From Syngnathus acus (lineage: Eukaryota > Chordata > Actinopteri > Syngnathiformes > Syngnathidae): 64,000 nucleotides of DNA. The stretch covers positions 8,838,967 to 8,902,966 of the forward strand of contig NC_051091.1 of assembly GCF_901709675.1 (NCBI RefSeq), in the 5' to 3' direction. Each line of letters opens with the position of its first letter. Within the stretch, counting starts at the first letter, position 1. The notes beneath the pieces are model-generated. The model worked only from the letters and a program-made list of their open reading frames with translations, searched no databases and was not told where the DNA came from. Position numbers and translations under genes: made by a program. Shown here in pieces: positions 1-11,521 of this stretch.

Positions 1-267
1 TTGCATCTCTACAGAAAAAAAGACCTACAAGGTGAAGACAAAATGGTTGCAGAAAATTGATGCGAGAAAATAACACACAACCTATTTACTATGATGATCA
101 TCTGAGAGGGAGTATTAAAAAAAGAGACGATAAGGCATGATTGATCACTCATTGGTGAGATTGAAATATTACAGGACCATGATGGGACAGATGACAACTG
201 AAGGACAGCGCATAGCAATTTTGGAGTGGATTGAAAATGGAAAAAATAGATTTGCATTGAGGTACAT

Positions 268-530
268 AGCATGATTGTCACGTTCGCCTCACAGTTCAGA
301 GGTTCTGGGTTTGAATCTCAGCTGTTCCTCCCATAATCCACGAAACATGCATCCAAGTTCAGAAGGTGTTTTTTTGTCCGTTGTCCATGAATGCAAGAGT
401 GAATGGTTGTTTGTCTACATGTGCCCTGCCATGGATTGGCGACCAGTCCACTCAAGCCCTGGACTGGTCGCTAGCCAATCCCAGCGCACATGTACGCAAA
501 CAACTACACACTCACATTTGAATATAATTT
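268..530. repeat. Degraded tRNA-derived SINE pieces in fold-back arrangement
   Basis: Positions 276-320 look like the tRNA-related head of a fish SINE, with a B-box-like GGTTTGAATCT at about 307-317. Positions 391-450 match the usual SINE body (GAATGGTTGTTTGT, then GTGCCCTG, then GGCGACCAGTCCA). Positions 460-530 carry the same body reversed (TGGACTGGTCG, AGCCAATC, CACATGTACGCAAACAAC). The two arms form an imperfect inverted repeat of about 50-60 bp around a loop of roughly 9 bp. This suggests two copies joined tail to tail, or one copy that folded back. Confidence 0.7.
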
Positions 531-2054
531 TGAGTTTTTGATGAACCTAACATGTTTTTGTATTGTGGGAGGAAGTAGCAAATTGATGTTCTAATGATAT
601 ATTTGTCATGTTTTTGTGATTCCACTATTGCATGTGAGAAACTGACATACTCATTTCTACCAACAAAACCAGATCATATCGCGTACGTACAAGACGAAGC
701 CTGCGTCACTCCATCACGTCCTCAAGTAGGAGTGATGACCTTGACAACCCCCCCTCCCCAAACAGACACTTCCTCCCGCTAAGTATTGAATCGTCTCCAT
801 CCAAGCACAAATGAATGGCAGGTAATCGTTAGTCATTTGTGGGGACAATGCACGTAAATTGTGTGCGTCACAGCGCGGCTTTGTCCCACCGCGCGTGATG
901 CTGCATCCCGCCCCTGTCCCCTTCCCCTCCCCCTCCCCTCTCCTCAGTCATCCACCCGCCCCACTCAAAGGCGCACACAGTGGATGTGCTACCCATGCTC
1001 CTCTCTTTTGGCAGTTTCTACAAATGCGTGGATATTTCCAACCTCGCCAAACGACTAACGGTAAGCTTGTTTTACTCAATGGCACCCATCAGCACAAAAG
1101 CGTAAAAATCATTTTCTGATGGATTAAGTAAAAGTTGTGTTTCAGATTTGAAAAAAAAATGTCATTTTGGATATTTGTTTTGTAAAGGGGGAAAAGGGCT
1201 TGGTGTTTCGTGCATTTATTAATGAAGCAAGCAGATGCTTGACAAGGTGGTGCAGCAGTTTATCATGAGTTGTATTTATTCTAATTAAATTAAAAAGGAT
1301 TCTTTCAATTATTTGGTTCAAGTTTGAGGGTGGGTGCTTTCAGCAGACTTACTATGTAGTTTGTGTTCATACATGTGGTGTCCTCTCCGACATGTTCTTA
1401 ATTGGTCTGTGCCTGTGACCTTGCTCGAGATAGAATGTAAGCTAGACTGATAAGTGAATTATTGATGAGAGACTATTGATTTTTATGACAAGGGAAGTGT
1501 CACTGTCCCGTATCATTGTCTTTTAAAAAAATGCTTGAAACTCTTCCCAAATCACCAAATATCACTTAAAAACTGATGACTGTCACACTCTTTCCAAATT
1601 GTGCTAAAAAAAAAGTCTAAATGTGTTACAGAAGAACCTTCAAGGTCAAACAGTCCGGGATGTTGTTTGAGATCTGTTTTGTTCATATTTAAAAAGTATT
1701 TGCCACAAAATAGTAATGATAATAGAGACTATGTATTCCCACAAGATCATTTTAACATAATAATAATAAAAGAAACTTACTCACCGTTTAATGACATGTA
1801 GAGGACGTGTAACATTTGAGGAAGTGCAGCTGATGCTTATTAATGGTGAGTCAACTTCATCGTGCTGCCACACAAGAGTAAAAAGAAGACAATAGCTGTA
1901 ATGTACAGTGAAACGATATAAAATTCCAGTCTGTCTTTAAGATACAGTCTTAAAATACAGTCATAGCATAGCCTTGCCTTAATCGTTCAGCTTTATGCTA
2001 ACAAACAATTCTAAACACCATAGATGGGCTAATGAATTGTGTAAGCAATTATAA

Positions 2055-2165
2055 CCGAACAAACGGTGGAGCACCACATGACGACAGACAATACAAAAAT
2101 ACTCAGATACATATTCTTTATCCTTTGCAGCAAAAAAAACCTGTTGCTGTATTTTACCGAGTCAG
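2055..2165 (+). repeat. Dispersed repeat, copy A
   Basis: This stretch begins near AAACGGTGGAGCACCACAT and contains CATATTCTTTATCCTTTGCAG. Related sequence occurs at about 4577-4690 (ACAAACGGTGGAGCAACACAT), 38018-38090 (CATATATTCTTTATCCTCTC) and, reversed, at 41460-41520 (GGATAAAGAATCTATG). I read it as a degenerate interspersed family of unknown class. No terminal repeats or target-site duplications could be defined. Confidence 0.5.
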
Positions 2166-3355
2166 TCGTGAAACTCTTGTTAGTGTGTGTCTGTATTATA
2201 TCGCACCCAATCCATAAAAGGTGGATCAAAATATGATAACATCTGTCAGGTGTTCAGAGGACAGGATGACTGATAGGGTAATTAACATTTTGATAGCACA
2301 CTAAAAAGGGCGACAGAAGTCATTTTCCTGCCACGGTAAACAAATTTACTTCGTCAGACCATCAACTGGGGGTCATCATGTGGATTATTGGATGGCAAAG
2401 TTGATGTTTTCATCTGGGATGTCGCGGCCTGTACATGTCTCGTGTGCCGTCACGCGAGATTGAATGACAAATCAGGATGAAGGCTTTCCGGTTAATGCAT
2501 GTCGGATTACGCAGACCTGTGAATGGCTGTGGATTATTACATCAGAGGTTCATGTTGACATGCAGACGAGTCATGCATGCAGATGTTGGGATGAAATAAA
2601 TGAGCATTAAAAACTGAGCGGTACAGAAGCACGAAGGAACTTGTAGTGTGAGATGAATTTTAACTTGGATCTGATGATGTTGCTTTCTGGTATCCAGAGA
2701 TGGACCATTAGGACTTTGGGGGCGGGGCTTGTGAAATACGATGCAACATAAGCAAGGCACATGAAGGCTGTCCATCCAAAATGTCGTGTTCCTGTGCTCC
2801 ATTAGTTTGGGATGTGGCAGAATCTCCCTGTTAGATGGGTGGGTGAGCGAGCGGAGAGGGACGTCTACTTGGCTTGAGGGGATTAGGGGATTTATAGCGG
2901 GTGGGAGGGAAGCTTCACTAAAGTTAAGCTCGCAGAAAAGGGAAATTAAATTTTCAATTTGCACGAGTGGAAATTTTGGTAAGAGCCATGAAATGCAGAC
3001 TGAGTTGCTGTTTCTTCATGATGACATGTTTGAGTTACTCACAAAGCACAGAGGTGACTACTTAAAGCCTTATTTATGGATCACAAGCAGGAGAAGGAAG
3101 CTTTGAAGTACTTTTGAACACGTGTCAATTTTTTTTCATATCGTCGTGTTATTAAAGTTTCGATTTTTTTGTGGTTGTTAGTTGACGTATTCTGTCTTTT
3201 CAATTGCAGGACTGAGGCCTAACCAAAGCACAAGAGCTTCTATCAATTTTTAGCATCTCCCTCCATCTCCACCCTAAAAGCTTTTCAAGCCGTCACTTCT
3301 TCCAATTCCCACCAGTCTCCTCCCCGACTCCCCCTCCCGACCCTCGGCCTCCCCG

Positions 3356-6300
3356 ATGCCTAAAAACAGCAAGGTGACGCAGCGCGAACAAAGCCAAGAG
3401 CATGTCACAGAGTCGGTGGCTGACCTGCTCGCGCACGAGGAGCCGGTGGATTACAAGAACAGCTCGCTGAACGTCGGCGCCGCGCCCGGGAAGAAAGCGC
3501 CGCAGATAGAGTTGCCGGAAAATGATGGCCGCCCAGCTTGGAACAGCAAGCTGCAGTACATCCTGGCGCAGGTGGGCTTCTCCGTGGGCCTGGGGAACGT
3601 GTGGCGCTTCCCCTACCTGTGCCAAAAGAATGGAGGAGGTGAGTCGGATGGTGGATTGACTAAGTAAGCTTAGTAATGAACAAAAACTAACAAAGTAACT
3701 AAAAATTAAAAAAAACATTTTTCATGAATTAAATTAAAAAAACAAAAAAAAAACAATTATAGCAGAAAATGTACTTTTTCCTCATCATGGTCAAATATAT
3801 ACATTTATGAGGTTTCATGGTTAATTTCAAATGCATCAAATCTTTCATTCATATCTACCCCTCCCTTTCTTTTCTTTTCACTTGCAACACTATTTAACTC
3901 CTCTCTATTTCGCCTTTCATCTTCTTATGCTTCCTTTTTTTCTCTCACCTCCTCATCCTTCCTCACTTCTCCATCCTTTCATCCATCCACCTCATGTGAG
4001 TATACGGTTGCTATTTTGGATGCGGTTCATAAGTGGTTACATTCCGGATGATGAGTCAGTTTTTGCCCATCCTGATTTTAGCTCAGAGGATTAAGCTTGC
4101 AAAGGGACACATTTAGACTACAGATTGAAAGACTAATTGAGGCGGGGGATTTTGGTATATATATCTCGTTTTAGAAAGATGCCTGTCATGTCGTGCGGGT
4201 AAAATACCATCTGTAAATCGGCTTTATTAAGATGCGTGTCTTATTCCATCCATGTAAGTCAAAAAGATTATGTTTTTCAGGGGCTTATCTCGTCCCGTAC
4301 TTCATTCTCCTGCTTGTCATCGGCATCCCACTCTTCTTCCTGGAGCTCGCAGTGGGTCAGAAGATCCGACGCGGGAGTATCGGGGTGTGGAACTATGTGT
4401 GCCCACGTCTGGGCGGGATCGGGATGTCTAGTTTGATGGTACTACAACCACGCCCATCCATTATTTTCTTCATACGGTTTGCGGGAAACTGGAGCCTCTG
4501 TAAAATCAATGTAAAACGCTATTGAGATGCTACGATTAGCATTGATAGTTGTATTTTTTGGAAGCAATGGATATTTAAACACAAACGGTGGAGCAACACA
4601 TATAGAAAGGTATACAGTGCTGTACACACTTTGTCCTTTACAAAAAAACGGCACCACTGTACTGTAGTCAAAAAGGCTGCATAATTGTGGATGCATAACT
4701 ATGCACGCAGGATGAAGTTACTCCCTCACCGCAACAACCCGCCTCCACCTCCTGAGTACATGGGAGGTATTGACGTGCTTGGCAATGAAAGGGAGCCTTC
4801 CTGTCGAGTCACACGGCTAGCGCAGATGAAGCTAAAAATATCTCTGAGAGTATCTAAGTTGAAAAGAGAACACTTTAATTATTCATGCTTCCCTTCAACA
4901 CGACACAACTGGCAGCAACATGAGGCTCATTGTGCCTGCATCGCTGCAGATCAATGCAGCGCGGCTTCTATTTTCATCGGCCGCCGCCCAATGCAAATAC
5001 ACTGGTATATAGTGATTTTCGTGCAAAGATATTCCCGGTGGAATGACAATTTGGTGTTATGCAGACAGAATTCTTTGCCTTATGGACATGGATGTCATCA
5101 TTATGTGTGTTCCTACTCACAACGGCGCAAATCACCTTTTCTGTAATTCTGGCATTGGCAAAATTACTAACACTGAGTCTAACGAGTCTTCAGATTTACA
5201 CCCCACACCACACTGGATTTTTCCCAGTCACAATAGAAAAATTCATACCTTTTCTTTCTGCCCATCTAGGTGTGTGGCTTTGTGGGGCTCTACTATAACG
5301 TGATTATAGGCTGGAGCATCTTCTACTTCTTCCAGTCCTTCCAGTATCCTCTGCCATGGAGTGACTGTCCTATCAGGAAGAATGGAACGCTTGCGAGTGA
5401 GTTACTCTACATTACATCCAATTTCTTGAGAACATGAAAACTTCACGCAGAAGGAGCTTGGATTTGACCCACAACACCATACCATCACAAGAATGTAATA
5501 TTTTGAAGATCTGTTGAATTTTAAACTAGGCCTCTCTAAATTAAAAACAAAAATTTTGCTTTCACAATTCAGTCGTGGAGCCGGAGTGTGAGAAGAGTTC
5601 GGCCACCACTTACTTCTGGTACCGCCAGACCCTGAACACGACCAGCACTATCGCAGAGAGCGGTGGCCTCAATGTGAAAATGACTTTATCTCTGCTGGCC
5701 GCCTGGATCATCGTCTGCCTCGCCGTCATTAGAGGGATTGCCTCTTCTGGGAAGGTCGGATAGAGGAGATGGGAGGGACATTGTTATGTTACGACTGCAA
5801 AACACTGCATCGTGTGTTTTATGTGTCTCACAGGTGATGTACTTCAGCTCTCTTTTCCCCTACGTGGTGCTCTTCTGCTTCCTGGTTAGAGGGTTGATGC
5901 TGAAGGGATCTGTGGATGGCATCGCGCACATGTTCACTCCAAAGGTGAGCCCACGGGAACTGCATCAAATGTTGCGTAGGACAAAAACATTTACTACAAA
6001 TGCCTTTTCACATTCAAAATTGCCAAATGCTAAATGATATTGTCATGTCTCCCAGTTGGAGAAGATGCTGGAGCCCCAGGTGTGGAGAGAGGCAGCCACC
6101 CAAGTGTTCTTCGCTTTAGGTCTGGGCTTCGGAGGAGTGATCGCGTTCTCCAGCTACAATAAAATAGACAACAACTGCCACTTTGACGCCGTGCTCGTAT
6201 CCGTCATCAACTTTCTCACGTCCATACTGGCCACGCTGGTGGTGTTTGCCGTACTGGGCTTCAAGGCCAACATCATGAACGAGAAATGCGTCATAGAGTA

Positions 6301-7904
6301 CGTTCGGGAACTTTTTCCTTTCTCCTCCAGGAAGTCAAAATGTGTGGTCACTCACACAATATCATATATTTCCATGTTTGTCTTTATAGCAACGCTGAGA
6401 AGATTGTCGGATACCTCAACTCAAATGTTCTGAGTCACGATCTGATCCCGCCGCACGTCAATTTCTCTCACCTCACCACCTCTGATTACGCCGAGATGTA
6501 TCAGGTCATCAAGACGGTGAAAGAGGACAGCTTCTCCCAGCTGGGTCTGGATCCTTGCCTCCTGGAGGACGAGCTCAACAAAGTGAGCCAGAACTGGTCC
6601 TGATGTGCTTCCACAGCAGGTTCTGTCTTTGACTCACCCTCTTGACCTTCTTCTATGCAGGCGGTTCAAGGCACCGGTTTGGCTTTCATCGCTTTCACGG
6701 AGGCCATGACCCATTTCCCCGCTTCGCCGTTCTGGTCCGTCATGTTCTTCTTCATGCTCATCAACCTCGGACTGGGAAGCATGATCGGCACCATGACCGG
6801 AATCACCACGCCTGTCCTCGACACCTACAAGGTCCAAAAGGAGCTTTTTACAGGTGAACAACACAGTGGTAGCTTGAGATACAAGTGATCCAACTTTGAG
6901 TTCTTTCCAACCTTTTTTTTTTTTTTGTCTCACCTCTCCAGTGTGTTGCTGCATTGTGGCCTTCCTGTGCGGCCTGCTTTTTGTTCAGCGCTCAGGGAAT
7001 TACTTTGTCACCATGTTTGACGACTATTCCGCCGGCCTGCCTCTCACTGTGGTGGTCATTCTGGAAAATGTGTCGGTGGCTTGGATTTATGGCACTAAAA
7101 GGTACAACAACTGCAGATGAGTGTAGGTAGGTGAGTGGGGGATTGTTTACAGAGGCAGGATCCCGCATATACCGTTTAATGTTTCTGCTCCTCTGTTGCT
7201 GGCAGATTCATGCAGGATTTGGAAGACATGTTGGGATTCCGGCCTAACATCATCTACTTCTACTTATGGAAGTACGTCTCCCCGATCTGCCTCATTGTGC
7301 TCATCTCGGCCTCTGTCGTAGAAATGGCGATCAGCCCGCCTGGATACAACGCGTGGGTGCAAGAATTGGTCAGCCATGGTTTTTTTTCTACACATTGTTT
7401 TACATAAAATCACGGAATTTGAACAGAGGTGTGGATACATTTAAATTGTAATGCTTCTACCAAACCTGGTAATGACTCATCGCTGTGTCCATCCATGTGT
7501 GTGCGTAGGCCCAGGAGCGCTTCGAGAGTTACCCCACATGGGCATTGGTCATGTGCTTTGCTCTCATAGTGGTAGCCATGCTTCCCCTCCCCATCGTCTT
7601 CATCGCCCGTCACTTCAACCTGATGTCAGACGGCTCCAACAAGCTTTCCGTGTCCTACCGGAAGAGCATGATGAAGGATATCTCCAACCTGGAAGAGCAA
7701 AACGAGTCCAGGTTCATACTCGGCACCAAACCTGGCCAAGTGCCTGGCTCACTGGCGGCGCGTAAAGCCTACCTGGCTCCCGGTGGAAACAAACCGCTGG
7801 ACCCCAACTCCTTATCTCCTAAAAGCTGCTATGGAACGGGTTACCAAAATGCCGCTATCAGCCCGACCACACCGACAACTCCTACCACACCTGAGTCAGA
7901 CTGA
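3356..7904 (+). CDS. slc6a17: Sodium-dependent neutral amino acid transporter SLC6A17 (NTT4)
   Basis: This SLC6-family carrier loads neutral amino acids into synaptic vesicles; that role is known for the family, not shown here. I place 11 coding exons: 3356-3638, 4281-4438, 5270-5396, 5573-5754, 5834-5944, 6056-6297, 6390-6582, 6661-6853, 6942-7101, 7206-7368 and 7509-7904. They sum to 2208 nt, about 735 aa, against roughly 727 in human. The N-terminus [20 protein letters not shown] is nearly the mammalian SLC6A17 start. The TM1 signature [20 protein letters not shown], the [14 protein letters not shown] segment and the cytoplasmic tail [18 protein letters not shown] are all visible. Its closest alternative, SLC6A15, has a different N-terminus. 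It is tail-to-tail with strip1. Confidence 0.96.
4577..4690 (+). repeat. Dispersed repeat, copy B, in slc6a17 intron 2
   Basis: It starts ACAAACGGTGGAGCAACACAT and continues through TATACAGTGCTGTACACACT and an A-rich run. It shares its opening motif with the copy at 2055 and lies wholly within the intron between the exons ending at 4438 and beginning at 5270. No coding potential is apparent. Confidence 0.45.
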
Positions 7905-8710
7905 ATCATCACTAGTCCAGTTTACCGTCAGGGGGGCAAGAGTCCCTACCACTGCCCACCGTAAAAACACATTTATATAGCTGCAAATCACTGAATCCAT
8001 GCACCTAACATCATAATTTCCTTTGCCTTAGCACAAGGAACCTCGGACATCAATGAAGCACCACTCACTAGTACCGAGGCAAACAGCCCCTAGACAAAGG
8101 CTGGCTTTGTTGCAACACAGTCGAGGTTATCACTGCAGTGACGTCAGTGTGTGCGTATGTCATAGCACCTCTGAACAGATGAAAATAAATGGATATATTT
8201 GCAAAGCTCTTGTGTATCATAAACTACTGTACTGTACTCATATTTATTGTACTTCCTCAAATAGTGGCCAAGCACATATTGTACATTTGAGAACTTTCAA
8301 GGCACATCAGCAAACAAAAACAAGTCTATACATAATTAATGATGAGCTTGTATCGATCAACAACTTCATCAAGTGTGAAATTTGGTCCCTGTTAAAACAA
8401 AAATTGTAAATTGCACAAAGCTATAGAAGATAATCGCCATCTAGCGGAAGAGCATATAATTGCAGATGACAAATTCCGCATTCAAATGGAGTGTCTATTA
8501 AAGTAGAGGCTGCTATATGATGAACTACAGTATTTCATATCACACTCCTGTGTCCAGTCTATTGTTCAATGTGGAGTTGGGGACCTACTGTAATATAATG
8601 TGTTGTATAATCCATTACACATCATCATAGTCAGAATTCATTGATTCTATTTTATACACACCAAAGAATTACAAGCACACAGCAAAACACTTGAAATGTG
8701 AATGTTCAAA

Positions 8711-8844
8711 TATACAGTGCTCAAAAAGCACAGTTTTCCCGCACACTAAAATGCACGAATGACACCCTCAAAGCACTGATTTTGTCTTTTAATCCAACTA
8801 TGAGGCACAATAAATTACTGAGCCTAATTGCTGAGCACTGTATA
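8711..8844. mobile_element. Small Tc1-like MITE
   Basis: A perfect 13-bp inverted repeat, TATACAGTGCTCA at 8711-8723 and TGAGCACTGTATA at 8832-8844, encloses about 108 bp. CAGTGCTCAAAAA is a typical terminus of fish Tc1-like elements, and the flanking TATA at each side is consistent with a TA target duplication. The interior has no transposase frame, so this is a non-autonomous copy. It lies in the probable 3' UTR of slc6a17. Confidence 0.7.
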
Positions 8845-9705
8845 TTCAGTACGTGCACAATTAATGCTCTGCGCAGACACACTACAGCAGTCACCGTAGA
8901 TGATATTCTATACGTTTTCAAAAACTTGATCAATGCACACAAATTACTACACTTCAAGCGACAACTTAAATCTGGTGTATACGTAATACATTCGTCACCA
9001 AGTAGCACAAACATGTCAAGCTGGAATGGTTATTTAATTTCTGTACACACTGCATTGTTGATGATTGTAAAAAGAAAAAAGCTAATTAAATCTTCTGTTA
9101 CAGATATCTTTATTTTCTTAACTCATAATATTTAAAGCTGGTCTATTATTAAAAGGATTATATTTATATTCCTGTATATTTGCGGCAAAAGTAGATTTAT
9201 CTGATAGACGATGTATATTTTCACCTTAATTGTACATTTAAAGACTATTTTGTAGTTTGCGTTGTTGTTGGCTGGTGAAAGTGTCACAGTCAGGCCCAAC
9301 TATATTTTTTCCATCTCGTCAAGATCCAACGAAGGCAATGATTGTATTTACTTGCTCCATCCATTGTTTCTCTTCCATTGTTGTGGTTATAGTGAAGATA
9401 GTCTCATGAGGCACATTTGTGTGGCTTTAAAAAAAACTTTTTTTTGCTTCTCATTGCAAGTGTGGGGGGAAAACAGATGGCAATGTGTTTGCAATAATGT
9501 AAATACTGACATGTAACCATTTTGTTGAAAATATTAATTTTATCACGGGACGCATCAGATCACCATTTATTGCGAAGTGTTGCATTATAGAATAATGAAT
9601 GTTAGGAATACACAAGGACCTAGAAACCTGTTAGTGTTTTATGTTGTCCTCATATGTGCACAAGCAATAAAAAAAACTGCTGAATAAATGTGGCTTAGGG
9701 GGGAA

Positions 9706-9725
9706 ATATATATATATATATATAT
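9706..9725. repeat. (AT)n microsatellite
   Basis: About ten uninterrupted AT units lie just after the likely polyadenylation signals of slc6a17. Confidence 0.85.
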
Positions 9726-11521
9726 CTAAATTACAGCTAAATTGCCATCTTTAACCTACATATGCTCCAGTGTGTGTTTTTGTGCACTTTATATAAGATT
9801 CCCTGCGAGTGCAGGGACTTGCTGAGCACACGTCTCCTAAGTTACATTCTCCTCAGTGATGATGATTGTGTTATGATGAACATTTCTGTACAAAGAAAGT
9901 GTGGTTTCACTAAAAATATTAATAAATATAATAATATTGCTTAAGGATCATTTAATGTCATGTCGCTTTATTTTTGTATGAAGTAAAGCACAGTAAAGAC
10001 TTTTTACTACTCAAACATAATTTCTGCTCTATTTCCTAATAAGTGGGGGCAATCTCTACCTGGTCAGGGGTGGATGTACTTCTTACTTCCTTCCACTTGT
10101 GGGTCACAGCAAAACCTTTTTTGAGGTGTTTGGATGGGACCAGGTCTTCATCGGCTATGACAAATGTTGAGAGTAGGCTCATATTTATCTGTTAAAAGAA
10201 ATAAGAGTGTCTCTTTAGGTAAACAGGCGAGTCTCTAAGCAGCTTTAAATTTTGATTCCAGAACGAGAACATGTCTATGCAAGAGGATATTGGATATTTT
10301 CAATACATTGTAATAAACTAATTTATTTGTACTACTGCAATTCAAGACCGCCCCCTGGTGGCTATGAGAAGCATAAAGAATGACAACAAGAAAGATGTTG
10401 GTAGAGCTGCCAGAGATGTGTTTGTGTTCTTGTGCACAGAGAGAAAGATGCTCACTTACTTTTCCTTGATTGCAACAACAGAGTCATGCCATGTCGCTTC
10501 CTGATTTACATGGCTGTTGCTCAGAAAAGAACAAAATAGCATGATATAAAACAACAATGACAATAATATGGACGTCTGTGTTAAGTATAATAAAACTGTG
10601 ATGTTCCATTTTTCCACATTTGTCACAAAACAACAAAACAGACCACGAGTAGAGATAAGAGAAAAGTCATTGACCTGGAGATTTTTAATATTTGTTATTT
10701 CTTTGAGTGATGCAACCAACCTAAAAATACTATATTTTCAAAAAGCATAGAATATTCTAATTACTGTAAATAGAAATTTAAGTGAAAATGTGCAAGACAT
10801 ATTTCTGCAAAACAAAGCATATTTCAACCAAGGCTGTACTCGTTATGTCCTTTGGATCTGTGATTGCCTCCATCTCCGCGGGACCAAGACGATATCCGAG
10901 AATTGTAACAAACATAAAATTAAAAAGATTGGTAAACATACTTCTTCTACCTCTAGAGGCAATAACTGAAATATATTTTATTTCCATAAATCAACATGCT
11001 AAAAAAAAGTCCCTTTATCAGTCTGATAAAATGAAAGTTATGCTAAACATGGAATGGTACATTTATTAAAATGTAAAACATCTAAAAACAGCCCGCATTC
11101 CCCGGCCTGAGTTGTACAGTTAAAACTTGTATTTATTTCCCACAAATGTATTTAAAATGCGTAGCAAAGTAGTGAAATATGGTCACGAAGGAAAGTGGCT
11201 GCAAAGGTAACGGATCACAAACAAAGCTGCTTTTGTACACTTGCATCAGAGAGGTGGCATCTCACAGAACCTTAATACAAAATCAATAGTATCTACTATT
11301 AAACACATTACATTAGCATCATACTAACTCCTCGAGGCATTTGATTAAATAATTTGTTGGCGACTATGAAGACTGACGGACAAAAACTTTTTCCATGATC
11401 ACTCAAGCTGCAAATTCATTTATCAAGGTTGTTCAACGAGTGCTCGGTGCCGGGTTACCTGAACGCCACACTCGAGAGAGAGTCTGATCCTCGATCAAAG
11501 ATGGAGGACGGTGGCCGTTTC

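Larger units (their letters stand above)
1..3209. other. Spacer and probable 5' flank of slc6a17
   Basis: I find no convincing coding exon here; open frames are short and lack recognisable protein sequence. The stretch holds a SINE-derived inverted repeat near 268-530, a CT-rich patch near 915-965 and a dispersed-repeat copy near 2055-2165. A good polypyrimidine-AG acceptor ends at 3209, directly before the 5' untranslated part of the first coding exon of slc6a17, so at least one noncoding slc6a17 exon should lie upstream. I could not place it. Confidence 0.5.
7905..11521. other. slc6a17 3' UTR and convergent spacer to strip1
   Basis: The 3' UTR of slc6a17 probably runs to the AATAAA signals at 9666-9671 or 9683-9688; another AATAAA-like signal lies near 9919. 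The strip1 3' UTR enters from the right, with a reverse-strand AATAAA at about 11132-11137. Between them lie a small MITE (8711-8844), an (AT)n run near 9706-9725 and AT-rich sequence in which I see no gene. ALX3, which sits in this neighbourhood in human, is not recognisable. Confidence 0.55.

Noticed and set aside
276-330. Possible tRNA gene from B-box-like sequence
   Set aside because: No full cloverleaf, and the flanking phrases match fish SINE bodies; a SINE head is the simpler reading.
2542-3106. 140-residue reverse and 106-residue forward frames before slc6a17
   Set aside because: Mutually overlapping, no family resemblance, no splice or promoter support; treated as chance frames.
8698-9135. 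145-residue forward frame and 97-residue reverse frame
   Set aside because: Both run through the small MITE and 3' UTR sequence of slc6a17; translations have no recognisable motif.
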